Assembly (NCBI RefSeq): GCF_027474525.2
Contig: NZ_CP114882.2
Coordinates: 2,356,001 to 2,420,000, forward strand
DNA: 64,000 bases
Direction: 5' to 3'
Origin: Flavobacterium lacustre
GTDB taxonomy: Bacteria; Bacteroidota; Bacteroidia; Flavobacteriales; Flavobacteriaceae
The position numbers and the translations under genes were made by a program. The notes beneath the pieces are model-generated. The model saw nothing but the letters and a program-made list of their open reading frames with translations. It ran no database searches and was not told the DNA's origin. Below are positions 39,767-50,635 of this stretch, piece after piece (the first letter of the stretch is position 1; each line of letters opens with the position of its first letter).

Positions 39767-40405
39767 TTAATTAGAAAAAATATAGTTTATAATATTTGCG
39801 CCCATTTTTAAAGCTTTTTCGCGTACTTCTAGAGGATCATTATTTACCTCTGCATCTTCCCAACCATCCCCTAAATCGCATTCATACGTATAAAGCAGCA
39901 CTAATCTGTTGTTTATAAAGATTCCGAATGCTTGAGGACGTTTCCCGTCATGCTCATGAATTTTGGGTAAACCATTTGGGAAAAGGTTAGGTTTTTGAAA
40001 AATGGCATGATTTGCAGGAATTTCAACCAAATCATTGGCTGGAAATATTTTTTTTATCTCTTTTCTAACATATTGATTCATTCCGTAATTATCATCGATA
40101 TGAAGAAAACCTCCGGCAAGCATGTACTTTTTGAGATTACTTATGTCAGTATCATTAAAAACGACATTTCCATGACCTGTTATGTGAATATATGGATAAG
40201 AAAATAAATCAGGACTTCCAGGTTCTACGGTAGCTGGTTTTGATTTTATTTTTGTATTGATAGTTGCATTGCAATATTGTATCAAATTGGGCAATGATGT
40301 AGGATTAGCATACCAATCTCCGCCACCACTATATTTCACAAGGGCAATTTCTTGCGAAAAGCAATTAAGAGATAGAAACAGAAATGTTAATACTATTTTT
40401 TGCAT
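39767..40405 (-). CDS. DUF4159 domain-containing secreted protein
   Basis: A 212-residue protein. The signal peptide MQKIVLTFLFLSLNCFSQ is followed by a DUF4159 domain (about 20-210) with YIHITGHGNVVFNDTDISNLKKYMLAGGFLHIDDNYGMN and HDGKRPQAFGIFINNRLVLLYTYECDLGDGW. DUF4159 resembles ThuA-like class I glutamine amidotransferase folds, but the catalytic Cys is not evident. I use ATG 40405, because longer starts (40438, 40468) overlap rsmE. It lies between rsmE and the TrmH gene in a minus-strand run. Confidence 0.85.
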   Translation of the reverse strand: MQKIVLTFLFLSLNCFSQEIALVKYSGGGDWYANPTSLPNLIQYCNATINTKIKSKPATVEPGSPDLFSYPYIHITGHGNVVFNDTDISNLKKYMLAGGFLHIDDNYGMNQYVRKEIKKIFPANDLVEIPANHAIFQKPNLFPNGLPKIHEHDGKRPQAFGIFINNRLVLLYTYECDLGDGWEDAEVNNDPLEVREKALKMGANIINYIFSN

Positions 40406-40427
40406 AGATTTGCCAATTAAAAAAAGT

Positions 40428-41135
40428 TTAATTTTCATTAAAAAAAACAACGCTGTGGCAAGCGACAACTGCCGCCGTTTCTGTTCGCAATCTGGTATTT
40501 CCTAATGAAACCGGAATGTAATTGTTTTTGAGAGCCAATGCGATTTCTTTTTCAGAAAAATCACCTTCAGGTCCTATTAATAAGGTTACATTTTCGTTTG
40601 GTTTCAAAACAGATTTTAGAGTTTTCTTGTCCGTTTCTTCGCAATGGGCAATCAGTTGTAATCCTTTATTTTGTTGTTTTATGAATTCTTTGAAAGTAAC
40701 AGCATTGTTCAACTTTGGAAGAAATAATTCATTAGACTGTTTCATTGCCGACAAAATAATTTTATCAAATCGTTCTGCATTGATCACTTTTCGTTCCGAA
40801 CGATCACAGATAATAGGTGTTATTTCGTGAATTCCAATTTCAGTTGCTTTTTCCAGAAACCATTCAAAGCGATCATTCATTTTAGTAGGCGCAACGGCTA
40901 AATGCAATTTGAATTTTGACTCTTCTTTTTTCTCAAAAGAAATAATTTGGACCGTACATTTACTATCAGAAGCCAAAGTAATTTCGGTTTTAAACAGAAA
41001 TCCCAAACCATTTGTCACAAATAAAATATCGGTATCTTTTTTACGTAATACTTTAATAATGTGTTTGCTTTCTTCTTTATCAAAAGAAAAATATTCGGTC
41101 GTTTCGTTTATGTTCGGATTGTAAAATAATTGCAT
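40428..41135 (-). CDS. rsmE: 16S rRNA (uracil-1498-N3)-methyltransferase
   Basis: A 235-residue SPOUT enzyme that methylates U1498 of 16S rRNA. The N-terminal PUA-like domain has SFDKEESKHIIKVLRKK. The knotted C-terminal domain has MKQSNELFLPKL (about 139-150), NVTLLIGPEGDFSEKEIALAL (about 188-208) and LGNTRLRTETAAVVA (about 213-227). Motif order and length fit RsmE. It follows tsaD on the same strand after three bases, so the two are probably co-transcribed. Confidence 0.95.
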   Translation of the reverse strand: MQLFYNPNINETTEYFSFDKEESKHIIKVLRKKDTDILFVTNGLGFLFKTEITLASDSKCTVQIISFEKKEESKFKLHLAVAPTKMNDRFEWFLEKATEIGIHEITPIICDRSERKVINAERFDKIILSAMKQSNELFLPKLNNAVTFKEFIKQQNKGLQLIAHCEETDKKTLKSVLKPNENVTLLIGPEGDFSEKEIALALKNNYIPVSLGNTRLRTETAAVVACHSVVFFNEN

Positions 41136-41138
41136 AGT

Positions 41139-42161
41139 TTAGAATTGAATTCGTGCTTTGGAAACAACAGATGAAGTTTCGAATTTTTGTGATAAAAACT
41201 TTTGATAACCTACAATTCCAATCATTGCAGCATTATCGGTGGTGTATTCAAATTTTGGAATAAAGGTTTTCCAACCGTATTTATTTTCGGTTTCTTTTAA
41301 TGTATTTCTAATACCGGAATTAGCAGAAACTCCTCCGCCAATAGCGATTTGCTTGATTCCGGTTTCTTTTACGGCTAATTTCAGTTTGTCCATCAAAATT
41401 TCGATAATGGTATGCTGAATAGAGGCACAAATATCATTCAGGTTTTCTTCTATAAAAGCAGGATTTTCTATTTTTTTCTTTTGGATAAAATATAAAATAG
41501 CGGTTTTTAATCCTGAGAAACTAAAATCCAAACCGGGAACTTTTGGTTTTGTAAAAGTAAAAGCTTTTGGATTACCCAATTGCGCATATTTATCTACTAA
41601 TGGTCCGCCAGGATAAGGAAGTCCCAGTATTTTTGCACTTTTATCAAATGCTTCTCCTACAGCATCATCTGTAGTTTCGCCAATAATGGTCATGTCAAAA
41701 AAACCATCCACTCGCACAATCTGCGTGTGTCCGCCACTTATGGTCAATGCCAAAAAAGGAAAATTAGGTTTGTCAAATCCTTCTTCATCGATAAAATGTG
41801 CTAAAATATGGGCATGCATATGATTGACAGAAATCAAAGGAATTTGTAATGCCAAAGCCAATGATTTTGCAAAAGAACTCCCTACAAGAAGCGAGCCCAT
41901 TAATCCTGGACCTTGTGTAAAGGCAATTGCGGACAACTGTTCTTTTTGTATATTTGCTTTGCGAAGCGCGGCATCAATAACGGGAACAATGTTTTGTTGA
42001 TGTGCTCTTGAGGCAAGTTCAGGAACAACTCCTCCGTATTGATTATGGATAAGTTGATTGGCAACAACATTTGACAAGACTTTGTCGTTATGTAAAACGG
42101 CTGCTGCGGTATCATCACAAGAACTTTCGATAGCAAGAATAAAAACCTCGGGATTTTGCAT
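41139..42161 (-). CDS. tsaD: tRNA N6-threonylcarbamoyladenosine synthase subunit TsaD
   Basis: A 340-residue ASKHA-fold protein of the t6A complex. It begins MQNPEVFILAIESSCDDTAAAV. The metal-binding HMHAHILAHF supplies the H-x-x-x-H pair (about 112-116). The kinase-fold motifs ALTISGGHTQIV and IAIGGGVSANSGIR follow. I use ATG 42161, since the family starts directly before the I-L-A-I-E-S-S-C motif; an in-frame start at 42194 would add 11 residues. It is divergent from the TamB gene. Confidence 0.96.
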   Translation of the reverse strand: MQNPEVFILAIESSCDDTAAAVLHNDKVLSNVVANQLIHNQYGGVVPELASRAHQQNIVPVIDAALRKANIQKEQLSAIAFTQGPGLMGSLLVGSSFAKSLALALQIPLISVNHMHAHILAHFIDEEGFDKPNFPFLALTISGGHTQIVRVDGFFDMTIIGETTDDAVGEAFDKSAKILGLPYPGGPLVDKYAQLGNPKAFTFTKPKVPGLDFSFSGLKTAILYFIQKKKIENPAFIEENLNDICASIQHTIIEILMDKLKLAVKETGIKQIAIGGGVSANSGIRNTLKETENKYGWKTFIPKFEYTTDNAAMIGIVGYQKFLSQKFETSSVVSKARIQF

Positions 42162-42357
42162 ATAAAGGCACAAATTTTGAATTATATTTGACAATCTGTT
42201 TCAACAAACAGAGAAGGGACCAAAATTAAAGAATTTTTATCAAAGGTCTTGCCGTTTCTTTGGGCAAATTAGAATTTCAAAAAATTAAAATAATATTTCA
42301 AGTATCAAAAAAATTAAAAAAATAGTATTTCGCTCTCTGCTCGTACTGATCCTGCTT

Positions 42358-45300
42358 TTGTTGGTTCTTGGGATTACATTAACATTGCCTTTTGTTCAAA
42401 CTAAGATTGCGCACTATTTCATGCGAAGTATCAACAAGGATTTTGGAACTCATATTACTATAGATGAAGTTGCAATATCTGTTTTTGGAGGGGTAAAATT
42501 CAAGAAAGTCTTAATTCTTGATCATCATAATGATACTTTAATTTATTCAAACAGGATTAAAACCAGTATTATAGATGGAACAAAATTGCTGGATGGCGAT
42601 TTGATTTTTAGTGAGTTGCGTTTAAATGGAATGTTGTTTAATTTAAAGACTTACAAGAACGAAAAACTAACCAATTTAGATGTTTTTATTAATGCGTTTG
42701 GAACCAGTAAAAAACCGTCACAGAAGCATTTTCTGTTAACGGCTAAAGATGCATACATTACAAACGGTCATTTTATTTTAACAGATGAAAATCGGGCAGT
42801 TCCTAAAGATGTTGATTTCACAAAGCTTAATGCCTATATATCTGACTTTAAATTATATGGTCCTGATGTAAATACAATCATTCATAAAATGTCGTTTCTC
42901 GATCACCGAGGTTTGTATGTGAAAAATTTAAGCTCCATATTTAGTTATACCAAAAAGCAAATAAAACTCGATAAATTAGATTTAGTTACCAAAGAATCTA
43001 AAATAAAAGGGACAGTTGCTCTAAATTATAAGATTGAAGATTTTGCTGATTTTAATAATAAAGTCAAATTTGATGTAAAGTTAGAGCCGTCAATATTGGC
43101 GTCTAATGATATTCGTTGTTTTTATAAAGAATTGGGTAAAAACCAGCTTTTTTATGCCAGAGCAACGATCAAAGGTACTTTGAATAATTTAAATTTGACA
43201 AAATTGCGTTTGACCGATTCGAGAAAATCTCAAATAATAGGAGCAATACGGTTCAAAAATCTTTTTCCAAAGAAGGAACAAAAATTCTATATGAATGGAA
43301 AATTTGACAAGCTTTCTTCCAGTTATGACAATTTGGTTGTTTTGTTGCCAAATGTTTTGGGTAAAAGACTCCCCGTAGAATTAAAAAAATTAGGCAATTT
43401 TAATCTTGTTGGAAATTCTCAAATTACGACAACAGCTATCAATGCGAGTTTTATGATGACGACAGCTTTGGGAAAAGTAGAATCGGATTTAGTCATGGAA
43501 AACATTGATTTTATTGATAAAGCTTCTTATGTAGGAAATGTTATTTTGGATGATTTTGATATTGGAACTTTTTTAGACAACAAAGATTTAGGTAAAGTGA
43601 CTTTAAATCTGGATGTTGACGGAAAAGGATTCACGAAAAAATATTTGAATACCGCCATAAAAGGCGATGTATCAAAGATTGATTATAACAAATATACCTA
43701 TCATAATGTAGTGCTAAATGGGAATTTTAAATTACCATTATATAAAGGACAAGTTTCTGTAAATGATCCTAATTTAAGTATGACATTTGATGGTTTAGTG
43801 GATTTGAGCAAAAAGGATAGTAGATTTGATTTTCATATTAATATAGAAAATGCCGACTTACATCAATTGCGATTTGTAAAAGATACAACTTCACTTTTTA
43901 GAGGAGATGTTACGGTTCAAGTATCCGGAAATACGATTGAAAATCTTCAAGGAGATATTTTTATCAATAAAACGACTTATCAAAATACAAAATCTACCTA
44001 TGTTTTTGATGATTTTGCGATTAATTCAAGTTTTGATAAAAATTGGGTTAGAACTATTACAGTAAATTCACCTGATATCGTTGAGGGGAAAATTGTTGGT
44101 AAATTTCAATTTAATCAACTGAATAATTTAATAAAAAACTCATTAGGAAGTCTTTACACTAATTTTAAACCGCATAAAGTTAAAAAAGGACAATTTTTGA
44201 AGTTTGATTTTACGATTTACAGCAAAATTGTCGAAATCATGTATCCCGAAATTTCGATTGGTACGAATACAGTTGTAAAAGGAAATTTGAATTCGGACAG
44301 CAGTGAATTTAAACTCAATTTTAATTCACCGCAAATTATTGCATCCAAAAATACATTTGACAATATCAGAATTTCTATTGATAATAAAAATCCGCTGTAT
44401 AATGCATATATAGAATTAGACAGTATAAAAACAAAGTATTATAAAATTCGCGATTTTAGTTTGATTAATGTGACGATGAAAGACACTTTATTCTTTCGTT
44501 CAGAATTTAAAGGTGGACAAAAAGGAGAAGATTATTATAATTTAAACTTATACCACACCATAAATGCTGCCAATAATAATGTGGTAGGAATTAGTAAATC
44601 TGAAGTGAAATTTAAGGATTATTTGTGGTTTTTGAATGAAAAAGAAGCACCTAATAACCAAATTGTTTTTGATAAAGCATTCAAGAATTTTAAGATTGAC
44701 GATATTATTCTATCCCATGAAAACCAGCAAATTGAGCTCATGGGAGCCATAAAAGACAGTACGTATAAAGATCTGAAATTAAGTTTTAAAGATGTTGATT
44801 TGAATAAAATTACTCCCGAAAACAATAAATTTATCTTCAATGGAAATATTAATGGAGATGTTAATTTTAAACAGAACAAAGCCGTTTTTCAGCCAACAGC
44901 CGCTATAGTTATTGATCATTTGAACTTAAATAAAACCGATTTAGGTACTTTGGATTTTCAGATTGAAGGAAATGAAAGTTTGAAGAAATTCACGATTAAC
45001 TCTTCATTAGATAATGAAAATTTTGAATCTTTTAATGCTGATGGAAGTTTTGAAATCATCAATAAAGAGACTTTTTTGGACTTAAGACTGAAGTTTGATA
45101 AATTTAATTTGGCAGTATTAAGCCCGTTGGGAGGAGAAGTACTCTCAAACATCAGAGGTTCTGTTTCCGGGAATTCAACCATTGAAGGAAATCTTAAAAA
45201 ACCGGATATTAATGGGCGACTTTATGTTGATAATGCAGGAATGAAAATCCCATATCTCAATGTTGATTATGAGTTGAGTGATAAAACCGTTATAGATTTG

Positions 45301-46800
45301 ACAGACGAAAAGTTTCTGTTTAGAAACAATATGCTTACAGATACAAAATACAAGACTAAAGGGATTTTAAACGGAAGTGTTGAGCACAATAATTTTTCAG
45401 ATTGGAAATTAGATTTAGCAATAACTTCTAAAAGATTTTTGGCATTGGATACAAAAGACAGCGAAGATTCGGCCTATTTTGGTACAGCATTTATTGACGG
45501 TATAGCAACTATAAAAGGTCCGACAAATAGCTTATTTATTAAAGTTGCAGCTAAATCAGAGAAAGGTACAGCGGTAAAAATTCCAATTAATAATGCCGAA
45601 AGTGTGAGTGATAATAGTTTCATTCATTTTCTTACGGCTAAAGAAAAATATAATTTTAAAAATGGTATTGTAGAGAATACACGAAATTATAACGGACTAG
45701 AATTAGAATTTGATTTTGACATTACGCCAGATGCCGAAGTTGAAGTTATTCTGGATCGAAATACGGGTCATGGGATGAAAGGAAAAGGTTTTGGATCTCT
45801 TTTATTTAAGATAAATACATTGGGTAAATTTAATATGTGGGGCGATTTCCAGGCATATGAAGGAACATATAATTTTAAATATGGCGGACTTATAGATAAG
45901 AAGTTTGCGGTTAAAAAAGGAGGTTCAATTTCATGGGAAGGGAATCCTATGAGAGCGCAATTAAACTTAGAAGCGGTATATAAAACGACGGCAAATCCAG
46001 CGGTTCTCTTGGAAAATTCATCATTTAATTCCAAAGTTCCGGTAGAAGTTGTGATTGGTCTTCGTGGGGATTTAACAAGTCCGGAACCTGATTTTAATAT
46101 TAATTTTCCAACGGTGAGTAATGTATTAAAATCTGAAATTGAATATAAATTGAATGATAAGGATGTAAGGCAAACTCAAGCCTTGTATTTACTTTCTTCT
46201 GGCGGTTTTTTGAGTCCGGAAGGAGTGAGCCAATCTGATTTTTCCAGTAATTTATTGTTTGAGACTGCGACGGGTTTATTAGATGATATTATACAATCTG
46301 AAGATGATAAATTCAGGGTTGGGATTAATGTTATTGGAGCTGATAAACGATTGGGAAGAGAAACTGATGGTAGATTTGTAGCTACAATTTCATCAAAAAT
46401 AAATGAAAGGATTACTATAAATGGTAAAGTTGGGGTTCCTTTTGGAGGAATTAATGAGTCTGCGATTGTTGGCGATGTTGAGGTTTTATATAGAGTTAAC
46501 GAAGACGGGACATTAAATCTGCGTATTTTTAACAAAGAAAATGATATTAATTATATTGGACAGGGAATTGGATATACTCAAGGATTAGGGGTTTCTTATG
46601 AAGTAGATTTTGATACTTTCAAAGAATTTGTCAATAAAATATTTAAAAATCATAAATTAGAGAGAGCCACAAAAACGGAAGATAATATCGATCAGGATTC
46701 TAATTTATCACCTGATTATATTAATTTCTCCAATTCAAATAAACCAACAAAACAAGCTCCAAAAATAAATCAGGAAGCAGTTATGCCGGAAGAAGATTAG
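42358..46800 (+). CDS. tamB: TamB (translocation and assembly module) protein
   Basis: About 1480 residues. After an N-terminal hydrophobic anchor comes a long run of repeating beta-strand segments, forming the lipid-carrying groove of AsmA/TamB proteins. The C-terminal DUF490/TamB domain (about 1130-1430) includes LYLLSSGGFLSPEG and YRVNEDGTLNLRIFNKEND. It links inner and outer membranes and transports phospholipids or assists barrel insertion. The first canonical start is TTG 42358. The frame is open back to 42289, and upstream codons (KKIVFRSLLVLILLLLVLG) complete the anchor, but no ATG/GTG/TTG exists there; the real start may be ATT 42295. No tamA gene is adjacent. Confidence 0.88.
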   Translation: MLVLGITLTLPFVQTKIAHYFMRSINKDFGTHITIDEVAISVFGGVKFKKVLILDHHNDTLIYSNRIKTSIIDGTKLLDGDLIFSELRLNGMLFNLKTYKNEKLTNLDVFINAFGTSKKPSQKHFLLTAKDAYITNGHFILTDENRAVPKDVDFTKLNAYISDFKLYGPDVNTIIHKMSFLDHRGLYVKNLSSIFSYTKKQIKLDKLDLVTKESKIKGTVALNYKIEDFADFNNKVKFDVKLEPSILASNDIRCFYKELGKNQLFYARATIKGTLNNLNLTKLRLTDSRKSQIIGAIRFKNLFPKKEQKFYMNGKFDKLSSSYDNLVVLLPNVLGKRLPVELKKLGNFNLVGNSQITTTAINASFMMTTALGKVESDLVMENIDFIDKASYVGNVILDDFDIGTFLDNKDLGKVTLNLDVDGKGFTKKYLNTAIKGDVSKIDYNKYTYHNVVLNGNFKLPLYKGQVSVNDPNLSMTFDGLVDLSKKDSRFDFHINIENADLHQLRFVKDTTSLFRGDVTVQVSGNTIENLQGDIFINKTTYQNTKSTYVFDDFAINSSFDKNWVRTITVNSPDIVEGKIVGKFQFNQLNNLIKNSLGSLYTNFKPHKVKKGQFLKFDFTIYSKIVEIMYPEISIGTNTVVKGNLNSDSSEFKLNFNSPQIIASKNTFDNIRISIDNKNPLYNAYIELDSIKTKYYKIRDFSLINVTMKDTLFFRSEFKGGQKGEDYYNLNLYHTINAANNNVVGISKSEVKFKDYLWFLNEKEAPNNQIVFDKAFKNFKIDDIILSHENQQIELMGAIKDSTYKDLKLSFKDVDLNKITPENNKFIFNGNINGDVNFKQNKAVFQPTAAIVIDHLNLNKTDLGTLDFQIEGNESLKKFTINSSLDNENFESFNADGSFEIINKETFLDLRLKFDKFNLAVLSPLGGEVLSNIRGSVSGNSTIEGNLKKPDINGRLYVDNAGMKIPYLNVDYELSDKTVIDLTDEKFLFRNNMLTDTKYKTKGILNGSVEHNNFSDWKLDLAITSKRFLALDTKDSEDSAYFGTAFIDGIATIKGPTNSLFIKVAAKSEKGTAVKIPINNAESVSDNSFIHFLTAKEKYNFKNGIVENTRNYNGLELEFDFDITPDAEVEVILDRNTGHGMKGKGFGSLLFKINTLGKFNMWGDFQAYEGTYNFKYGGLIDKKFAVKKGGSISWEGNPMRAQLNLEAVYKTTANPAVLLENSSFNSKVPVEVVIGLRGDLTSPEPDFNINFPTVSNVLKSEIEYKLNDKDVRQTQALYLLSSGGFLSPEGVSQSDFSSNLLFETATGLLDDIIQSEDDKFRVGINVIGADKRLGRETDGRFVATISSKINERITINGKVGVPFGGINESAIVGDVEVLYRVNEDGTLNLRIFNKENDINYIGQGIGYTQGLGVSYEVDFDTFKEFVNKIFKNHKLERATKTEDNIDQDSNLSPDYINFSNSNKPTKQAPKINQEAVMPEED

Positions 46801-47178
46801 TTTTTTACAGTGGATAATATGTTTTGTTTATTTTGGATAATGATTTGATTTTTAGATTTTTAAATTCAAAAATAGAGGGGTGTTGTTTTCATGTATTAGG
46901 TTGTGAAAAAGAGTTCAATCATGACTAATTTCGGCCTTAATTTCGGTCTTTTTTTGAAGAGTTTCAAATCGTTAATTGTCAATTTTTATAGCTTATAAAT
47001 CATTAATTGTTAAATAATAACCGATTAATTAAATTTTATGGAATAAAACGTGATTTTTTTGGTTTTTTGAAAACTTATTAACGAAAACGTTTGAATTTCA
47101 GTAGGCTTACTAATTTATTAAAAACATAGCCTTATAAGTGCTGAATGTTTGTTAAATTTACACTTTAATACTTAAATA

Positions 47179-48165
47179 ATGTCAAAAACAATAAAAAAAA
47201 TAGGGGTTCTGACATCAGGAGGAGATTCACCTGGGATGAATGCCGCTATACGATCAGTTGTTCGAACATGTGCTTTTCATAATATAGGATGTGTTGGAAT
47301 TTACAGAGGATACCAAGGAATGATAGAAGGCGACTTCAAAGAAATGGGACCTCGTAGTGTAAACAATATCATAAATAAAGGTGGTACAATTTTAAAGTCA
47401 GCTCGTTCTGTAGACTTTAGAACGCCAGAAGGAAGAAAAACAGCACACAAAAATTTAGTTGAGGCAGGAATTGACGGATTAGTAGTAATTGGAGGTGATG
47501 GTAGTTTTACCGGAGCTTTATTATTCAATTCAGAGTTTGATTTTCCAGTAATTGGAATTCCAGGAACTATCGATAATGATATTTACGGAACAAGTCATAC
47601 CTTAGGATACGATACGGCTCTTAATACCGTTGTTGATGTGATTGATAAAATTAGAGATACTGCAAGTTCTCACAATAGATTATTTCTCATTGAAGTAATG
47701 GGACGTGATGCAGGACATATTGCATTGAATGCAGGAATAGGTGCCGGAGCTGAAGAAATCTTGATTCCTGAAGAAGATTTAGGATTAGACAGATTATTAG
47801 ACTCTCTTAAGAAAAGTAAAGCGGCAGGAAAATCATCTAGTATTGTTGTTATTGCAGAAGGAGATAAAATAGGCAAAAGCGTTTTTGAACTTAAAGATTA
47901 CGTTGAGTCTAATTTTCCTGAATATGACGTGAGAGTTTCTGTTTTAGGCCATATGCAACGTGGAGGTTCACCATCATGTTTTGATAGAGTTTTAGCCAGT
48001 AGATTAGGGGTAAAAGCCGTAGAATCTTTGTTAGATGGGAAATCAAATTACATGGTCGGTTTATTATCTGATAAAATCACATTGACACCATTGGAACAAG
48101 CTATTAAAGGTCACACTGAAATAGATCAAGAATTATTAAGAGTTTCTGATATCATGTCAATATAA
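47179..48165 (+). CDS. pfkA: ATP-dependent 6-phosphofructokinase
   Basis: A 328-residue tetramer-forming glycolytic enzyme converting fructose-6-phosphate to fructose-1,6-bisphosphate. ATP loop GGDSPGMNAAIR (14-25). GGDGSFTGA (105-113) carries Gly where PPi-dependent enzymes have Asp. The catalytic base Asp132 lies in GIPGTIDNDI, with Gly129 in place of the Lys of PPi enzymes. ADP/PEP effector-site residues appear in the RLFLIEVMGRDAGHIALNAG region. It heads a glycolysis group with gap and mgsA. The 378 bp upstream contain no gene, only AT-rich sequence. Confidence 0.97.
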   Translation: MSKTIKKIGVLTSGGDSPGMNAAIRSVVRTCAFHNIGCVGIYRGYQGMIEGDFKEMGPRSVNNIINKGGTILKSARSVDFRTPEGRKTAHKNLVEAGIDGLVVIGGDGSFTGALLFNSEFDFPVIGIPGTIDNDIYGTSHTLGYDTALNTVVDVIDKIRDTASSHNRLFLIEVMGRDAGHIALNAGIGAGAEEILIPEEDLGLDRLLDSLKKSKAAGKSSSIVVIAEGDKIGKSVFELKDYVESNFPEYDVRVSVLGHMQRGGSPSCFDRVLASRLGVKAVESLLDGKSNYMVGLLSDKITLTPLEQAIKGHTEIDQELLRVSDIMSI

Positions 48166-48250
48166 AATAATGTTTTAGTGTTTAAGGTTTGATGTTGTGA
48201 AAACCATAAACGATAAACATCCAACTTTAAATAAATTAAATAAAAATTAA

Positions 48251-49267
<1,017 letters not shown>

Positions 49268-49282
49268 TCCATATACATTCTT

Positions 49283-49315
49283 AAAATCCCGTTATTAAAT
49301 AAATAACGGGATTTT
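49283..49315 (+). terminator. Terminator of gap
   Basis: AAAATCCCGTTATT and AATAACGGGATTTT form a 14-bp stem around AAATA, followed by GTTATTTT. Confidence 0.9.
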
Positions 49316-49402
49316 GTTATTTTAATTATTTTATAAATGTAAAAAACACACTTTTAAAATAAAAGGTTGAGATAACAAGCCTAAACCAAAAAACCGAAAA
49401 AA

Positions 49403-50254
49403 ATGAAATTAATAGTTGATAGTGGTTCTACCAAAGCCGATTGGATTGCGATAGATGAAAGTGGAAAAGTTTTATTTACAACTCAAACCTTAGGATTAAA
49501 TCCGGAGATACTTGAAGGAGATGAGATTATTGATCGACTTAACGATCGTTTTGATATCTTACAAAATAAAAAAAATGCGACTCATTTATTCTTCTATGGT
49601 GCTGGTTGTGGAACAGACAGAATGAAAATAGAATTATCTCAAATTTTCCAAACCTATTTTCCTAATGCAATTATTGCAGTGCATGAGGATACTTATGCTG
49701 CAGTATACGCAACAACTCCAAAAGGGGAACAAGCAATTGTAAGTATTTTAGGGACGGGATCAAATTGTAGTTTCTTTGATGGTAAAGAATTGCATCAAAA
49801 AGTTCAATCTCTAGGATATATCGTTATGGATGATTGTAGCGGAAATGTTTTTGGAAAAGAATTAATCAGAAAGTATTATTTCAACAAAATGCCAAAACAT
49901 TTGGCTGTTGAATTTGAAAAAGAATACGATTTAGATCCAGACTTTATCAAAAGTAAATTATACAAAGAACCAAACCCTAATGCTTATTTAGCCACTTTTG
50001 CTAAGTTTTTAATTCAGCATAAAGAAGATGAATTTTGTAAAAAAATTATTTTCAAAGGCATGAAATCTTTTGTGAAAAACTATATTCGTCAATATGATAA
50101 TTACAAAGAAGTTCCTGTGCATTTTGTAGGTTCAATCGCTTTTTATTTAAAAGAAGAATTGCAAATTACATTTGATAAATATGAGATGCAATTAGGTAAT
50201 GTATTAAGAAGACCAATTGACGGACTTATTGCTTATCACGTTGCAAATAAATAA
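49403..50254 (+). CDS. N-acetylglucosamine kinase-type BadF/BadG ATPase
   Basis: A 283-residue ASKHA ATPase. Phosphate-1 motif LIVDSGSTKADWI (3-15), phosphate-2 ISILGTGSNCSFFDG (about 114-128) and the linking HFVGSIAFYL motif (about 244-253). This short form resembles bacterial glucosamine/N-acetylglucosamine kinases that phosphorylate amino sugars for peptidoglycan recycling. It lies 6 bp before mgsA and downstream of gap after a terminator, giving a two-gene unit with mgsA. Substrate is by family only. Confidence 0.85.
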   Translation: MKLIVDSGSTKADWIAIDESGKVLFTTQTLGLNPEILEGDEIIDRLNDRFDILQNKKNATHLFFYGAGCGTDRMKIELSQIFQTYFPNAIIAVHEDTYAAVYATTPKGEQAIVSILGTGSNCSFFDGKELHQKVQSLGYIVMDDCSGNVFGKELIRKYYFNKMPKHLAVEFEKEYDLDPDFIKSKLYKEPNPNAYLATFAKFLIQHKEDEFCKKIIFKGMKSFVKNYIRQYDNYKEVPVHFVGSIAFYLKEELQITFDKYEMQLGNVLRRPIDGLIAYHVANK

Positions 50255-50260
50255 TAATTT

Positions 50261-50635
50261 ATGGAAATAGCTATTATTGCTCATGATGGTAAAAAAGTTG
50301 ATTTAGTCAATTTTTTGATTAAAAATAAAACGCTTTTACAGCAGGAAAAAATAAAGCTTATTGCTACCGGAACTACTGGAGGAAAAGCCGAAGATGCAGG
50401 TTTTAAAACAAAAAGAATGCTTTCAGGACCATTAGGAGGCGATGCTCAAATTGCGGGCAGAGTCGCTGAAGGAAAAACTCAGATGGTTTTCTTTTTTAAA
50501 GACCCGTTATCAAGTCATCCTCATGAAGCGGATATCAATATGCTAATTCGTGTTTGCGATGTTCATAATGTGCCATTGGCTACTAATGAGGCAACAGCAC
50601 AATTATTATTGAATGCTATAGCACTGCAATCATAG
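50261..50635 (+). CDS. mgsA: Methylglyoxal synthase
   Basis: A 124-residue enzyme making methylglyoxal and phosphate from dihydroxyacetone phosphate. MEIAIIAHDGKKVDLVNFL, the phosphate loop LIATGTTGGKAEDAG, SGPLGGDAQIAGRVAEGK with the catalytic Asp, and FFKDPLSSHPHEADINMLIRV with conserved His residues are all visible. It provides a bypass of lower glycolysis when phosphate is scarce, so its closeness to pfkA and gap makes sense. It overlaps the convergent ridA gene by 20 bp. Confidence 0.96.
   Translation: MEIAIIAHDGKKVDLVNFLIKNKTLLQQEKIKLIATGTTGGKAEDAGFKTKRMLSGPLGGDAQIAGRVAEGKTQMVFFFKDPLSSHPHEADINMLIRVCDVHNVPLATNEATAQLLLNAIALQS

Noticed and set aside
46801..47178. 378-bp gap before pfkA checked for small genes, riboswitches or RNA elements
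   Set aside because: Only AT-rich sequence with weak, non-consensus promoter-like words; nothing supportable.
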